Source of the DNA: Bacteroidetes bacterium UBA1941
GTDB taxonomy: Bacteria > Bacteroidota > Bacteroidia > Chitinophagales > LD1
Direction: 5' to 3'
Length of the DNA: 64,000 nucleotides
Assembly: GCA_002336805.1 (NCBI GenBank)
Contig: DDEZ01000013.1
Coordinates: 71,962-135,961, forward strand
Both the position numbers and the translations under genes were made by a program. The notes below the pieces were generated by a model. That model saw nothing but the letters and a program-made list of their open reading frames with translations, ran no database searches and was not told the DNA's origin. Positions 26,257 to 35,349 of this stretch are shown one piece after another (within the stretch, counting starts at the first letter, position 1; each line of letters opens with the position of its first letter).

Positions 26257-27722
26257 AACAACTCTTACTGGTAGTTTTTGTATTAGCAGTTACCTTCGCA
26301 TCCGCTCTGAGCGGTATTACGTGGAATGCAGGCGCGAACATCGCCGCAAACAGCTACAGCAACATGCACCCGCGCATTGCATTAGACCGCTCGGGTAACC
26401 CTCTCGTGATTTGGGGACGCATGAATGATGAATCCGTTTGGTTCTCCAGATGGAGCGGTACGATGTTCACGACTCCTGTAAAATTAAATCCCACTGGTGT
26501 AACCGTCGCAACTGCCTCTTGGATGGGCCCGGACATCGCGTCTAAGGGCGATACGGTATACGTCGTATATAGACAAACACCGGAATCAATGGATACCAGT
26601 AAGCACATTTATATACTGAGCTCTTTCAACGGTGGTATGTCATTTTCTTCACCTGTCAGAATAGATAACATTGGAGATAGCGTTACAAGATTCCCTACGA
26701 TAGCTATTGATTCAAATGGTAATCCGATTGTAGCCTTTATGAAGTTTGACAACATGTTTATGAATGCCAGGTGGGCGGTTACAAGATCTTCGGACCATGG
26801 AAATACTTTTTCGACCGACGTTAAAGTAAGTGGATGGAGCGGGTCAAATTCTGAAGTCTGCGATTGCTGCCCTGGTGTCATCGTATCGGCCGGCAGCACA
26901 TCAGCGATGGTATATAGAGACAATCTAAGCAACCTGCGTGACATGTGGACAGGCATTTCTTCCGACAACGGGGCTACGTTCGGCAGAGGTTTTGATGTAG
27001 ACAATACGAATTGGGGTATCAACTTCTGCCCGTCAAGCGGACCTGATGCCGTGATAATCGGCGATAGCCTCTATACGGTGTTTATGAGTGGGGGAAGCGG
27101 TGCCTATAGGACATACTTGACCAAATCTTCCATCACAACTGGAACCATACTGTCTAAATGGAACCTTTCAGACACTACAATCCCCGGCTTGGGACAGCAG
27201 AACTATCCACGTATCGCTTCCGATGGAAAAGCTACTGCCATAGTATGGAAGCAGAACGTAAGCGGCAATGCCCAACTGCCGATGCTTTTCACGAATAATG
27301 TCGCAAAGGGATTTCCTGCAACATACGATACTGTCGATCTTGGAGACATTACCAATGCAGATGTAGCAGTAGCCAATGGCAAAGTGTTTGTGGTCTGGGA
27401 GGATGACAATTCAGGCACAGTAAAGTATCGTTCAGGTTCATTTACTCCCGATACAGTGGCTATAATCCCTAACTCGATCAATGAGATACAAGAGACATGG
27501 GTTACTGTCTATCCTAATCCTGCGACTGATGTACTTAACATTATAGCGCCATCCAATGAAAAGATTTCGGCAAGCATATTCAATACGCTCGGCGAAGAAA
27601 TCTATACAACTGAGTCGCTCACGAACAATCAAATCCCCATCACTTCGCTTACAAAGGGCATTTACGTTGTCCAACTGAGCACAATGGGAAAATCGCATGT
27701 AGCTAAGTTCGTCAAAGAATAA
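26253..27722 (+). CDS. Secreted sialidase-fold (BNR) beta-propeller with T9SS sorting domain and Cys cluster
   Basis: 489 residues: signal peptide 1-18, then repeated Asp-box-like stretches (SSFNGGMSFSSPVRI, SSDHGNTFSTDVKV, SSDNGATFGRGFDV), which give a six-bladed sialidase-type propeller, and a T9SS sorting domain at the end (VYPNPATDVLNI...KFVKE). The catalytic Arg triad of true sialidases is not obvious. A CDCCPG cluster near residue 207 stands out and could bind copper. It is translationally coupled to the preceding T9SS protein and converges on the multicopper oxidase gene. Confidence 0.75.
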   Translation: MKQLLLVVFVLAVTFASALSGITWNAGANIAANSYSNMHPRIALDRSGNPLVIWGRMNDESVWFSRWSGTMFTTPVKLNPTGVTVATASWMGPDIASKGDTVYVVYRQTPESMDTSKHIYILSSFNGGMSFSSPVRIDNIGDSVTRFPTIAIDSNGNPIVAFMKFDNMFMNARWAVTRSSDHGNTFSTDVKVSGWSGSNSEVCDCCPGVIVSAGSTSAMVYRDNLSNLRDMWTGISSDNGATFGRGFDVDNTNWGINFCPSSGPDAVIIGDSLYTVFMSGGSGAYRTYLTKSSITTGTILSKWNLSDTTIPGLGQQNYPRIASDGKATAIVWKQNVSGNAQLPMLFTNNVAKGFPATYDTVDLGDITNADVAVANGKVFVVWEDDNSGTVKYRSGSFTPDTVAIIPNSINEIQETWVTVYPNPATDVLNIIAPSNEKISASIFNTLGEEIYTTESLTNNQIPITSLTKGIYVVQLSTMGKSHVAKFVKE

Positions 27723-27736
27723 GGAATAACTTGTGC

Positions 27737-30247
27737 CTAATAAGTTATCGTTAGTCCCGCTCCCAATCCCATATCGCTGTCATAGTGCGTTGATACCGAT
27801 ACGTATTTATGGAGGATATATCTTAGACCTATCGCATATTCCTTGTCCGTATTGAGCATAATATTAAATCTCAACCTTTTGGTCAGCGGAACATCCTCTC
27901 TGCTGAGTTGAACACGAACCTTGCCGTTTAAATCAACGCGGAGTTCGGCAATGATAAGCATAGGCAGAGTATACTGTACCCCTATGGTGGCAGTATGACG
28001 GTTATTCTTGTCGCTGATCTGCCCAAACATGTTGCGGTATTCATTGCCGAATATATTGGGGCCGATGAAATAATCCATAGGTTCTTTTTTCATTCCGCTC
28101 ATCGGCGTTTTGTAATGGTAATCAAACCCGACGAAGACATACCACCATTGCATCTTGCCAAAGTATCTGCCTATTGAAGTCTCGCTCTCATATCCGTGAG
28201 CGGGATGAATGCCCAAGTGCCACATGGTCGCGAATTTCCATCTCGTGTTTGCAAGCATCGCTTCGCCGTCCGTGCCATTACTCTCTAGACCCACACGGAT
28301 CATAGGGTGGAATTCTCGGTCGTCACTGAAAAGCTTTCGCTGCGCCGCTCTTTTGTTTGGCAGTTCGGTATTGACCGGCGAGTTGGCATAGCTGAATATC
28401 CTACCCATGCCACTCATCATGTGATAGAGAATATGGCAGTGGAAAAACCAGTCACCCGTTTCAGTACCCGCAAATTCTATGGTGTCGCTCTCCATCGGCA
28501 TGATGTCGAGGATATTTTTTAGCGGTGCATACTCACCCTGTCCGTTTATGACGCGGAAATCGTGTCCGTGCAAATGCATGGGGTGGCGCATCATAGTATT
28601 GTTGTATAAAATGATGCGAATATTTTCACCTCGATGGATCAATATTTTGTCCGCCTCTGATACGGTCTTGTTGCCAATGGTCCAGACGTAGCGGTTCATA
28701 TTTCCCGTCAGTTCAAAGTAAAGCGTCCTTGTAGGCCAATTCGGAAGAGTGGTCTTGTGAGGCGAACGGAGCATATCGTAGTTCAGGGTTACGATATTGG
28801 AATTGCCTTGGTCCATATCCATACCTTCCATCGATGACATCTCGTGCGCTTTAAGCTGCGCCTGCGTACTATCCTTTTTTAGGGATTTCCGATGGCGCTT
28901 CTTTTCTTCTCCTGTTATCTCTGGATACATCACCGTATTCATGTCCATGATCTGGTTCTTCATCTCCATTCCCTCCATTTTTTTCATGTTGCCACTCATA
29001 GCCATCATGTCATTCATCATCTTCATGCCCTCAAAATATTTAAGCTTTCCGACAGGGTTTGCGAATCGCCTTGTTCCGCTACCTAGCCAAAGTGATGCGT
29101 GTTTCGTCCTGTCTTCAGGGGTGACGAGTAATTCATAACTGCCATTATCAGGTATGCTCACGATGACATCATAGGTTTCAGCTACCGCTATGATGAGCCG
29201 GTCCACCTCTACGGGTTCCACGTCGTTTCCGTCGTTTGCCACTACGGTGATCTTGCCACCGGCCCATTGCAGCCAGAAATAGGAGGATGCCCCGCCGTTG
29301 ACCACCCTGAGTTTTACTTTGTCGCCAGCTTTATACTGTTCCTGCACATTCTCAGACTGACCATTGATGAGAAAACGATCATACGCCACGTCACTTACGT
29401 CCATAGCGGTCATGCGCTTCCATTCATTCAATAACTTTGTTTTAAGCTGCCCTTTCACCATAGCCTCGCCATAGCTTTGGACGGAATTTTTCCGAATACT
29501 AAACCAATCTGTCTGATTGTGTAGGCTCCGGTCTATCTCGGTTGGCTTTATGTCAGCCCAATCGCTGAGGACTAAAGGCAGTTGTCTGATGTCGGGTTCT
29601 TCTCTCTTATAGAAGATCAACGCTCCATACATCCCACTCTGCTCTTGAACTTTCGTATGAGAGTGATACCAGTACGTTCCATTCTGCACGATAGGAAATT
29701 TGAAAAGATGTGTCTTGCCGGCCTTAATGGGTGCAGTAGTTAGGTAAGGCACGCCGTCAAACTGGTTTGGCAGGATAACGCCATGCCAGTGGATGGAGGT
29801 TTCGTGTCGCATCTTATTATGCACGTAAATCTCCGCCGTATCTCCTTCGGTGAAGTACAGGGTCGGCGCGGGAATCGAACCATTTATAGCGATGGCATGC
29901 TTTTTCTTTCCTGTGTAATTCACGATGGTATCGTTGACGTATAGGTCATATCTGATGGTCCGAGGTGATCCCGCCTTTATCGTCTTTCCCAGAGGGTCGG
30001 AAGTAACCGTCTTTTCCTCGCGCTTGGTTTCCTCTCGGATCGGTAGCGTGTTCGTCGAATCTTTGAATTTTGAACTGTCAGTCGCTACCATAGTCATTCC
30101 TTTTGACTCATGCACAGTATGGTGCGAAGATGCCTTATTGGGTTTCCTTTTAGCGGGCTTGGAGGCTTTTGATGGTCCGCCCATGTCCATTTGGCCATGA
30201 ACTCCGATGGAAAAAAGCATCAACGCCAGGACTAAAATCCTTCCCAT
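27737..30247 (-). CDS. Multicopper oxidase (CopA-like) fused to CopB-like outer-membrane domain
   Basis: 836 residues, much longer than ordinary CopA oxidases. Signal peptide 1-18. Copper ligands are seen in HWHG (153-156), HSH (195-197), HPMHLHGHDF (about 552-561) and HCHILYHMMSGM (about 601-612), giving type 1, 2 and 3 sites. A Met-rich stretch near 405-435 (MKMMNDMMAMSGNMKKMEG) is typical of copper-tolerance oxidases. From about residue 640 the protein continues with CopB-like strands (MLANTRWKFATMWHLGIH; YALRY-like repeats) ending in an aromatic TITY, as in outer-membrane barrels. It should oxidise Cu(I) in the periplasm while tied to the outer membrane. The DUF3347 gene precedes it by 30 bp. 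Confidence 0.85.
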   Translation of the reverse strand: MGRILVLALMLFSIGVHGQMDMGGPSKASKPAKRKPNKASSHHTVHESKGMTMVATDSSKFKDSTNTLPIREETKREEKTVTSDPLGKTIKAGSPRTIRYDLYVNDTIVNYTGKKKHAIAINGSIPAPTLYFTEGDTAEIYVHNKMRHETSIHWHGVILPNQFDGVPYLTTAPIKAGKTHLFKFPIVQNGTYWYHSHTKVQEQSGMYGALIFYKREEPDIRQLPLVLSDWADIKPTEIDRSLHNQTDWFSIRKNSVQSYGEAMVKGQLKTKLLNEWKRMTAMDVSDVAYDRFLINGQSENVQEQYKAGDKVKLRVVNGGASSYFWLQWAGGKITVVANDGNDVEPVEVDRLIIAVAETYDVIVSIPDNGSYELLVTPEDRTKHASLWLGSGTRRFANPVGKLKYFEGMKMMNDMMAMSGNMKKMEGMEMKNQIMDMNTVMYPEITGEEKKRHRKSLKKDSTQAQLKAHEMSSMEGMDMDQGNSNIVTLNYDMLRSPHKTTLPNWPTRTLYFELTGNMNRYVWTIGNKTVSEADKILIHRGENIRIILYNNTMMRHPMHLHGHDFRVINGQGEYAPLKNILDIMPMESDTIEFAGTETGDWFFHCHILYHMMSGMGRIFSYANSPVNTELPNKRAAQRKLFSDDREFHPMIRVGLESNGTDGEAMLANTRWKFATMWHLGIHPAHGYESETSIGRYFGKMQWWYVFVGFDYHYKTPMSGMKKEPMDYFIGPNIFGNEYRNMFGQISDKNNRHTATIGVQYTLPMLIIAELRVDLNGKVRVQLSREDVPLTKRLRFNIMLNTDKEYAIGLRYILHKYVSVSTHYDSDMGLGAGLTITY

Positions 30248-30277
30248 AGCTGGAATTTTTAAATGCAGTGTAGGGAA

Positions 30278-30808
30278 TTATTTAAGTGTTGCTGTAACCT
30301 TACCGCAGGTAAGCATTTGGCTGCCATAGTAGGGATTCTTTATGGCTTCATCCTTGCTTATCCATGTAGCCTTTTGCATAGGACAGTATTGTTGGTAGGC
30401 GACGCCGTTGTTAGCCTTAAACGCTTTGACCAGTGTCCATACATTATTTGAGAATGGGCCAAAATGCTCCCTCATGTGATCAATGTTAGACGCTGTCCTG
30501 ATATGCTGTGCATCGTAGGCAAGTTTCTCTTGCAGCGGCGTATAGAAGGTGTGCTCAAGCGGAGTCATTTTTTTCATATCCACCGCATCCAAAGCGGTCT
30601 CGAACTCCTTTGCCTTTGCAGATGCGAGTTTTGCGTTACCGCTTACTAAAGCATCCTTTATCTGGTAATAGGTCGAGAGGACATTACTGATTTGCTGTTT
30701 TACTGTGCTATCGGTGGACGAAAATTCTGTGGAAGCGGAATTTTTGCCTTGGGCAGATGATGAGAGTGTTGAGGCAAATACCGCCAGTATAATGATGAGA
30801 CTTTTCAT
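30278..30808 (-). CDS. DUF3347-domain periplasmic protein
   Basis: 176 residues with a signal peptide (ending TLSSSAQG). The body is helical and the C-terminus carries the DUF3347 signature QQYCPMQKATWISKDEAIKN followed by NPYYGSQMLTCGKV. The Cys, Met and Cys of this motif also occur in heavy-metal efflux accessory proteins of Bacteroidota, and copper or silver binding is assumed for the family. It lies 30 bp upstream of the fused oxidase on the same strand and is probably cotranscribed with it. Confidence 0.85.
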   Translation of the reverse strand: MKSLIIILAVFASTLSSSAQGKNSASTEFSSTDSTVKQQISNVLSTYYQIKDALVSGNAKLASAKAKEFETALDAVDMKKMTPLEHTFYTPLQEKLAYDAQHIRTASNIDHMREHFGPFSNNVWTLVKAFKANNGVAYQQYCPMQKATWISKDEAIKNPYYGSQMLTCGKVTATLK

Positions 30809-30875
30809 GTTGCTTATTTTTTAAACTAGATTAAATTCAATTGGAATATGAGCTTGTATGTCATATAAACGCCTT

Positions 30876-30893
30876 GCTACCATTTATGGTAGC
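30876..30893. promoter_or_regulatory. Perfect 18-bp palindrome upstream of DUF3347-oxidase operon
   Basis: GCTACCAT-TT-ATGGTAGC lies 68 bp upstream of the DUF3347 start and 17 bp after the HYC_CC_PP gene's stop. There is no good T-run on the minus strand, so an operator is at least as likely as a terminator. Confidence 0.4.
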
Positions 30894-30909
30894 GAAAATT
30901 GGAATGAAA

Positions 30910-31293
30910 TCAGATAAGCAATCGCCTGTTGGCGATGTAAAGCCGACGAGAGAGAAAATCAGGTGGATCGCCTGTTGCGTGCTCGTTGTTTAAGGTAATT
31001 GGAAAACAGCGTTCAATCTGCTCCTCGACAGGTGCAGTGACATAAGAACTATCAGCCTTGGCTGAACCGGCCATAACCACCTTCGTCTGTGTCTGGTCCG
31101 AACTTTTACATTTGAGAAACACATCCTTGCAGCACCCATTTGGCTTTTCCATCTTGTTGCAGCACCCGGCTTTGTGGAATTGGGCGAGCGTGACAGATTT
31201 AAGGTGACCTCCACAAAAGTGCAAATTGTAACCTAAGCATACAAAGGAGCAGCTATACACAAAAAGCAATAATATGGAGAGCAGCTTCTTCAC
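30910..31293 (-). CDS. HYC_CC_PP family small Cys-rich exported protein
   Basis: 127 residues with a signal peptide (1-20). The three family landmarks are present: HFC in LHFCGGH (His-Tyr-Cys in most members), CC pairs in AGCCNKM and GCCKD, and a PP in DPPDF near the C-terminus. The family is known from Bacteroidota, often beside metal-resistance genes. With six or more Cys and several His it is a likely metal binder. It is followed by the DUF3347-oxidase operon and preceded by the copper ATPase. Confidence 0.8.
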   Translation of the reverse strand: MKKLLSILLLFVYSCSFVCLGYNLHFCGGHLKSVTLAQFHKAGCCNKMEKPNGCCKDVFLKCKSSDQTQTKVVMAGSAKADSSYVTAPVEEQIERCFPITLNNEHATGDPPDFLSRRLYIANRRLLI

Positions 31294-31402
31294 GATGTAA
31301 AATTGGATGAAAAATGTGTACCCGTTTTATTTAATCGCATTATTTAACAAAAATAGCACAACAATATCTATGACAGCCTAAGTCTGATTAACCTGTACTT
31401 TT

Positions 31403-33415
31403 TCAGGATGTCGATCTCACCCGCAACAGTTTGGCATTGATGGCCACAATGATCGTGCTGAGGCTCATCAATACTGCACCCGCTGCCGGACTGAGCATGA
31501 TCCCCCATTTGTACAATACACCCGCAGCGAGGGGCAGGGCCACTACGTTGTACCCGGTAGCCCAAATTAAATTTTGAATCATCTTCTTATGTGTAGCCTT
31601 GCCAAAAAGGATAAGATTAGCCACATCTTTAGGATTGCTGTTTACCAAAATGATTCCAGCTGTTTCGGCAGCTATGTCACTTCCGCTTCCTACCGCTAGA
31701 CCTACATCAGCTTGTGCCAGGGCTGGTGCATCATTTATCCCATCTCCGGTCATGGCTACAAATTCTCCCTTGTCCTGCAGTTCCTTAATTTTTGTCAGTT
31801 TCTGATCGGGCAAGACCTCAGCAAAGTATCCGTCCATCTTTAATTCGTCGCTTACGCTTTTCGCAACAGTGGAATTATCTCCGGTCAGTAGTATGGATTT
31901 GATTCCGCTTTCACGGAGGATGCGGATAGCCTCATGCGATTCGGGGCGGATTTTATCTGCTAATGAAATATAACCTGTGAGCGCATTGTCTACGATAACG
32001 AATACCACTGTTTCTGCCTTGCTATTCACATAGTCTTCTGGCAACGTCATGGTCTTTTCCTTTAAATACCCCGGACTTACTACTTTGATATTTTTACCCT
32101 CCACCTCGGCTTCGACACCGACACCGGAGATCGCATTAAAGTTACTTACTGCGGGGACGGCGACTGAAAGTTCCTTTGCCCTGGACATGATCCCTGTCGC
32201 TATCGGATGTTCAGAATTTTGTTCAAGTGCCGATGCTAATCGGATAATCTCCTTTTCATCTGCTGACGATACCAAAGACCTAACTTTCGCCACCTCAAAT
32301 TTGCCTACGGTAAGAGTCCCCGTTTTGTCAAAAAGAATGGTCGTTATTTTTCTGGAGTTCTCAAAGGCAGTTCGGTTTTTGATGAGAAGTCCATGCTTAG
32401 CTGCAAGTGAAGTCGATATTGCCACAACCAACGGGACCGCCAGACCAAGGGCATGAGGACAACAAATCACAACGACTGTCACCATTCTTTCTATGGCAAA
32501 TACGATAGGTACCTTTGCTACCAACCACCAAAAGAAAAACGTGGAGAATCCTGCACTTAAGGCCACGATGGTAAGGATAAGCGCGGCTTTGTCCGCGAGT
32601 AATTGGGTGTTTGATTTTGTTTTCTGCGCGTCATCCACCAATTTTATAACCTTGGACAGATACGAATCTTTGGAAGCATGACTGACAGTTACCTTTAATG
32701 AGCCATTTCCATTGATCGACCCGGCAATTACCTTGTCCCCCATTTGCTTTTGGACAGGAACGGATTCACCCGTAAGCATAGATTCATTCAGGTAGCTTTC
32801 TCCTTCTAGGATAGCTCCGTCCGCTGCGATCTTTTCTCCCGGTTTGATTAGAATGACATCTCCCTCTTTGAGGGAGTCGATTTTCACATCGTGTACCATA
32901 GCTCCCATCACCATGTGCGCATCGGAAGGCATTAATTGCACCAATAGTTCAAGTTCACGGGAAGCACCGGCAATGGACTTCATTTCAATCCAATGTCCCA
33001 AGAGCATGATAAGGATAAGCGTACATAGTTCCCAGAAGAAATCCATTCCTTGTAATCCAAAGACAGTGGCAACGCTATAAACATACGCGACCGTAATTGC
33101 GATCGCAATGAGCGTCATCATTCCTGGCTTCCACTTCTTCATTTCTCCAACAAAGCCGGTGAGGAACGGATAGCCGCCGTAAGCAAAAACGACAGATGAC
33201 AGTCCGAACAAAATATAGTTGGAACCAGCAAAACCCCACTGGACACCCATCCATAGCTGTATCATAGGAGATAAAAGCATGACGGGGATGGTCAGGACCA
33301 GCACTACGATGAACCTTCTGCGGAAGTCGTCAATCATTGCGCCGTGGTCATGTCCTCCATGAGTGGACATGTCCTTTGCCGACATATCATGATCGTGAGC
33401 GTGATGATAATTCAT
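31403..33415 (-). CDS. copB: Copper-translocating P1B-type ATPase (CopB type, CPH motif)
   Basis: 670 residues. A His-rich N-terminus (HHAHDHDMSAKDMSTHGG) takes the place of Cys-type metal-binding domains. The membrane metal site is CCPHALG near 315-321, i.e. CPH rather than CPC, which defines the P1B-3/CopB class. The phosphorylation motif DKTGTLT is near 363 and GDGINDAP near 553-560. It should export copper from the cytoplasm using ATP. A palindrome lies 58 bp upstream of the start and no regulator gene is nearby. The symbol follows the CPH subclass and does not imply the unrelated outer-membrane CopB. Confidence 0.88.
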   Translation of the reverse strand: MNYHHAHDHDMSAKDMSTHGGHDHGAMIDDFRRRFIVVLVLTIPVMLLSPMIQLWMGVQWGFAGSNYILFGLSSVVFAYGGYPFLTGFVGEMKKWKPGMMTLIAIAITVAYVYSVATVFGLQGMDFFWELCTLILIMLLGHWIEMKSIAGASRELELLVQLMPSDAHMVMGAMVHDVKIDSLKEGDVILIKPGEKIAADGAILEGESYLNESMLTGESVPVQKQMGDKVIAGSINGNGSLKVTVSHASKDSYLSKVIKLVDDAQKTKSNTQLLADKAALILTIVALSAGFSTFFFWWLVAKVPIVFAIERMVTVVVICCPHALGLAVPLVVAISTSLAAKHGLLIKNRTAFENSRKITTILFDKTGTLTVGKFEVAKVRSLVSSADEKEIIRLASALEQNSEHPIATGIMSRAKELSVAVPAVSNFNAISGVGVEAEVEGKNIKVVSPGYLKEKTMTLPEDYVNSKAETVVFVIVDNALTGYISLADKIRPESHEAIRILRESGIKSILLTGDNSTVAKSVSDELKMDGYFAEVLPDQKLTKIKELQDKGEFVAMTGDGINDAPALAQADVGLAVGSGSDIAAETAGIILVNSNPKDVANLILFGKATHKKMIQNLIWATGYNVVALPLAAGVLYKWGIMLSPAAGAVLMSLSTIIVAINAKLLRVRSTS

Positions 33416-33472
33416 ATTAATTATGTTTAGTATAACACTTTGAATGCTTTCACATGTAAAAGTATAACCAAG

Positions 33473-33487
33473 ACATACATTGTATGT
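33473..33487. promoter_or_regulatory. Palindrome ACATACA-T-TGTATGT upstream of copper ATPase
   Basis: A perfect 7+1+7 inverted repeat 58 bp upstream of the ATPase start; the adjacent TGTATGTTACA forms a second, overlapping one. The core resembles, but does not equal, the TACAnnTGTA copper box of Firmicutes CopY. Candidate operator only. Confidence 0.4.
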
Positions 33488-33532
33488 TACATAATTATGG
33501 GAAAGAATTATATAATTTCCAGATGACCTTTA

Positions 33533-35263
33533 TCATTTTTCTGCCTTACAAAAATGAATATGGGTGACTTGGTTATCCGTACTCTTAACTGACAAGAAAT
33601 ATGAACCTTGCGGAAGCGCGGAAGTGTTTATTGGTAAACCTGCATGATATATTTGTGAGGTACTGATCAGTGTGCGTCCCTCCACGTCGGTTATTTTCAC
33701 CTCCTCTATTAAATTCTCCGAAGTTATTTCAAGGATGTTCTGGGCTGGATTTGGGAAAACCCTGACGGTCCCTCTTTGGGCAACTTCTCCAACGCCGTTT
33801 GCGTTTTGATTCCACACAAGGAAGCTACCCATCATCCCGTCGTCCTCGTGGTGCAATAGATGACAGTGGTACATGTAAGGCACAACTGGATTTGAGAATG
33901 TCTCGAACTTCGTGATGAACTTAACGCTGTCCTGCGGCATGACCAGTACAACGTCTTTCCATCCTTTCTCAGATGCCGATGGTAGACTGCCGCTTTTCTC
34001 TATGACATTAAACTGCACATCATGAATGTGGAATGGATGCGCCACGAGAGTATTGTTTACGAGTACCCATGTTTCCGTAGCATTAAGAAGGACGGTTTCA
34101 TCTACGCTGTCCATGCTAAAACTCCGGCTGTTAATGCCAAACGGGCCATCGGCACGGTTGGGCCGATCAAGAGGCAAGGAGCGGAGCGTATCAAAGACCA
34201 AATACCTCGTAACGCTTACGGAATCCTTATTATATGCATTGAAGGGAACAAGCACTGCCGGAATGGTTGTAACAGGACTGGCAGTGGGGTTAGTTACGCT
34301 TATTTTCAGAATTTTAAAGTCCGCACCATTAAGAAAATTCTGATTGTAGCCCTCTATGGTATCTTGTTGCGTTCCAATCATAGCAGAGCCGAAAATGCCC
34401 AGAGGCATTTGTGAAGCGTAGCTCATCAGGTTTAGTGCCTGGCCGCTCATCCCTTGAAAATCCACCAATATTTCCGCCCTCTCACCGGGAGAGAGCAACA
34501 GGCGCGTCAAAGCAACCGGCGTATCTTTCAATCCTCCATCGGTAGCTATCTGATAAAAAATCTGACCGTTTGAAAAGCCAAAATTATATGATCGCATACT
34601 ACTTCCATTAAGCAATCGAAATCGGAGAACCTGCGCTGGCGCAGAAAGTGCCGGGTCAACTGTACCGTTTACAAAAATGGCAGTATCCATTTCAGTCGAA
34701 ATAGCGATTTGCTGTAAGACATCAAATGCCTTGCTCTGGACAATAAGCGGTATATCATCCACTCCGTAAGTACGCGGGAGTGTAAGGGAATTTTCAGCGC
34801 TATCGTGTATGATGATCATTCCTGCCAGTCCTTTAGATACCTGAGGATCGGTCTGCCCTGCGCCGTGCGGATGGTACCAATAGGTGCCAGCTTGATTTCT
34901 CACGACGAATGAGGGATTCCAAGACGCGCCCGGCGAAATAATTTGGTGCGGACCGCCATCATTTTGTGGTGCTACATGCAGGCCGTGCCAGTGCATGGTG
35001 GTAGGAACAGATAGTGTGTTATGAACGGCAAGGGAAATGCTGTCTCCTTTATAGACTATCAGTGTGGGTGCTAACAGCGAACCATTCACCCCGTAGGTCG
35101 GCGTTGACGTGCCGGTATAGAATACTGTAGAACCATTTTGCACGGTCAGTTGAAAGTTCGGCCCCGTAAGCTGAGGTGGGATGTTTAGTACATTCTGTCC
35201 GTGGCAAAAAGAAGCCCAAAGCAATAGAACAAATAATGTATAACCTGCGTTTGACCTTTTCAT
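33533..35263 (-). CDS. Multicopper oxidase exported by T9SS
   Basis: 576 residues with a signal peptide (1-22, ending SFCHGQ). Copper ligand motifs are MHWHGLHV, YWYHPHGAG, AHPFHIHDVQF and MYHCHLLHHEDDGMMG, so all four copper positions are present. After residue 495 follows a T9SS sorting domain (RVFPNPAQNILEI, ending HFCKAEK), so unlike the fused oxidase it should be displayed on or released from the cell surface. No Met-rich loop is seen, so the substrate may be other than Cu(I). Overall it resembles spore-coat/bilirubin-oxidase-like enzymes. It lies between the copper ATPase and the thioredoxin-like gene. Confidence 0.87.
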   Translation of the reverse strand: MKRSNAGYTLFVLLLWASFCHGQNVLNIPPQLTGPNFQLTVQNGSTVFYTGTSTPTYGVNGSLLAPTLIVYKGDSISLAVHNTLSVPTTMHWHGLHVAPQNDGGPHQIISPGASWNPSFVVRNQAGTYWYHPHGAGQTDPQVSKGLAGMIIIHDSAENSLTLPRTYGVDDIPLIVQSKAFDVLQQIAISTEMDTAIFVNGTVDPALSAPAQVLRFRLLNGSSMRSYNFGFSNGQIFYQIATDGGLKDTPVALTRLLLSPGERAEILVDFQGMSGQALNLMSYASQMPLGIFGSAMIGTQQDTIEGYNQNFLNGADFKILKISVTNPTASPVTTIPAVLVPFNAYNKDSVSVTRYLVFDTLRSLPLDRPNRADGPFGINSRSFSMDSVDETVLLNATETWVLVNNTLVAHPFHIHDVQFNVIEKSGSLPSASEKGWKDVVLVMPQDSVKFITKFETFSNPVVPYMYHCHLLHHEDDGMMGSFLVWNQNANGVGEVAQRGTVRVFPNPAQNILEITSENLIEEVKITDVEGRTLISTSQIYHAGLPINTSALPQGSYFLSVKSTDNQVTHIHFCKAEK

Positions 35264-35298
35264 GTTATCTCTATTAGTTGGGTCTGGTATAAATCAAA

Positions 35299-35335
35299 AA
35301 CGAACACTTGCCCTTGCACGGCGAGTGTTCGTTTA
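35299..35335 (-). terminator. Terminator after thioredoxin-like gene
   Basis: AAACGAACACTTGCC and GGCGAGTGTTCGTTT form a 15-bp stem (one G-U) with a 7-nt loop; on the minus strand a T-run follows. It separates the thioredoxin-like gene from the oxidase gene. Confidence 0.8.
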
Positions 35336-35349
35336 CTAATAGCCTGGTA

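Noticed and set aside
26253..27722. Active sialidase
   Set aside because: Asp-box repeats are present but the catalytic Arg triad and Tyr/Glu pair are not evident.
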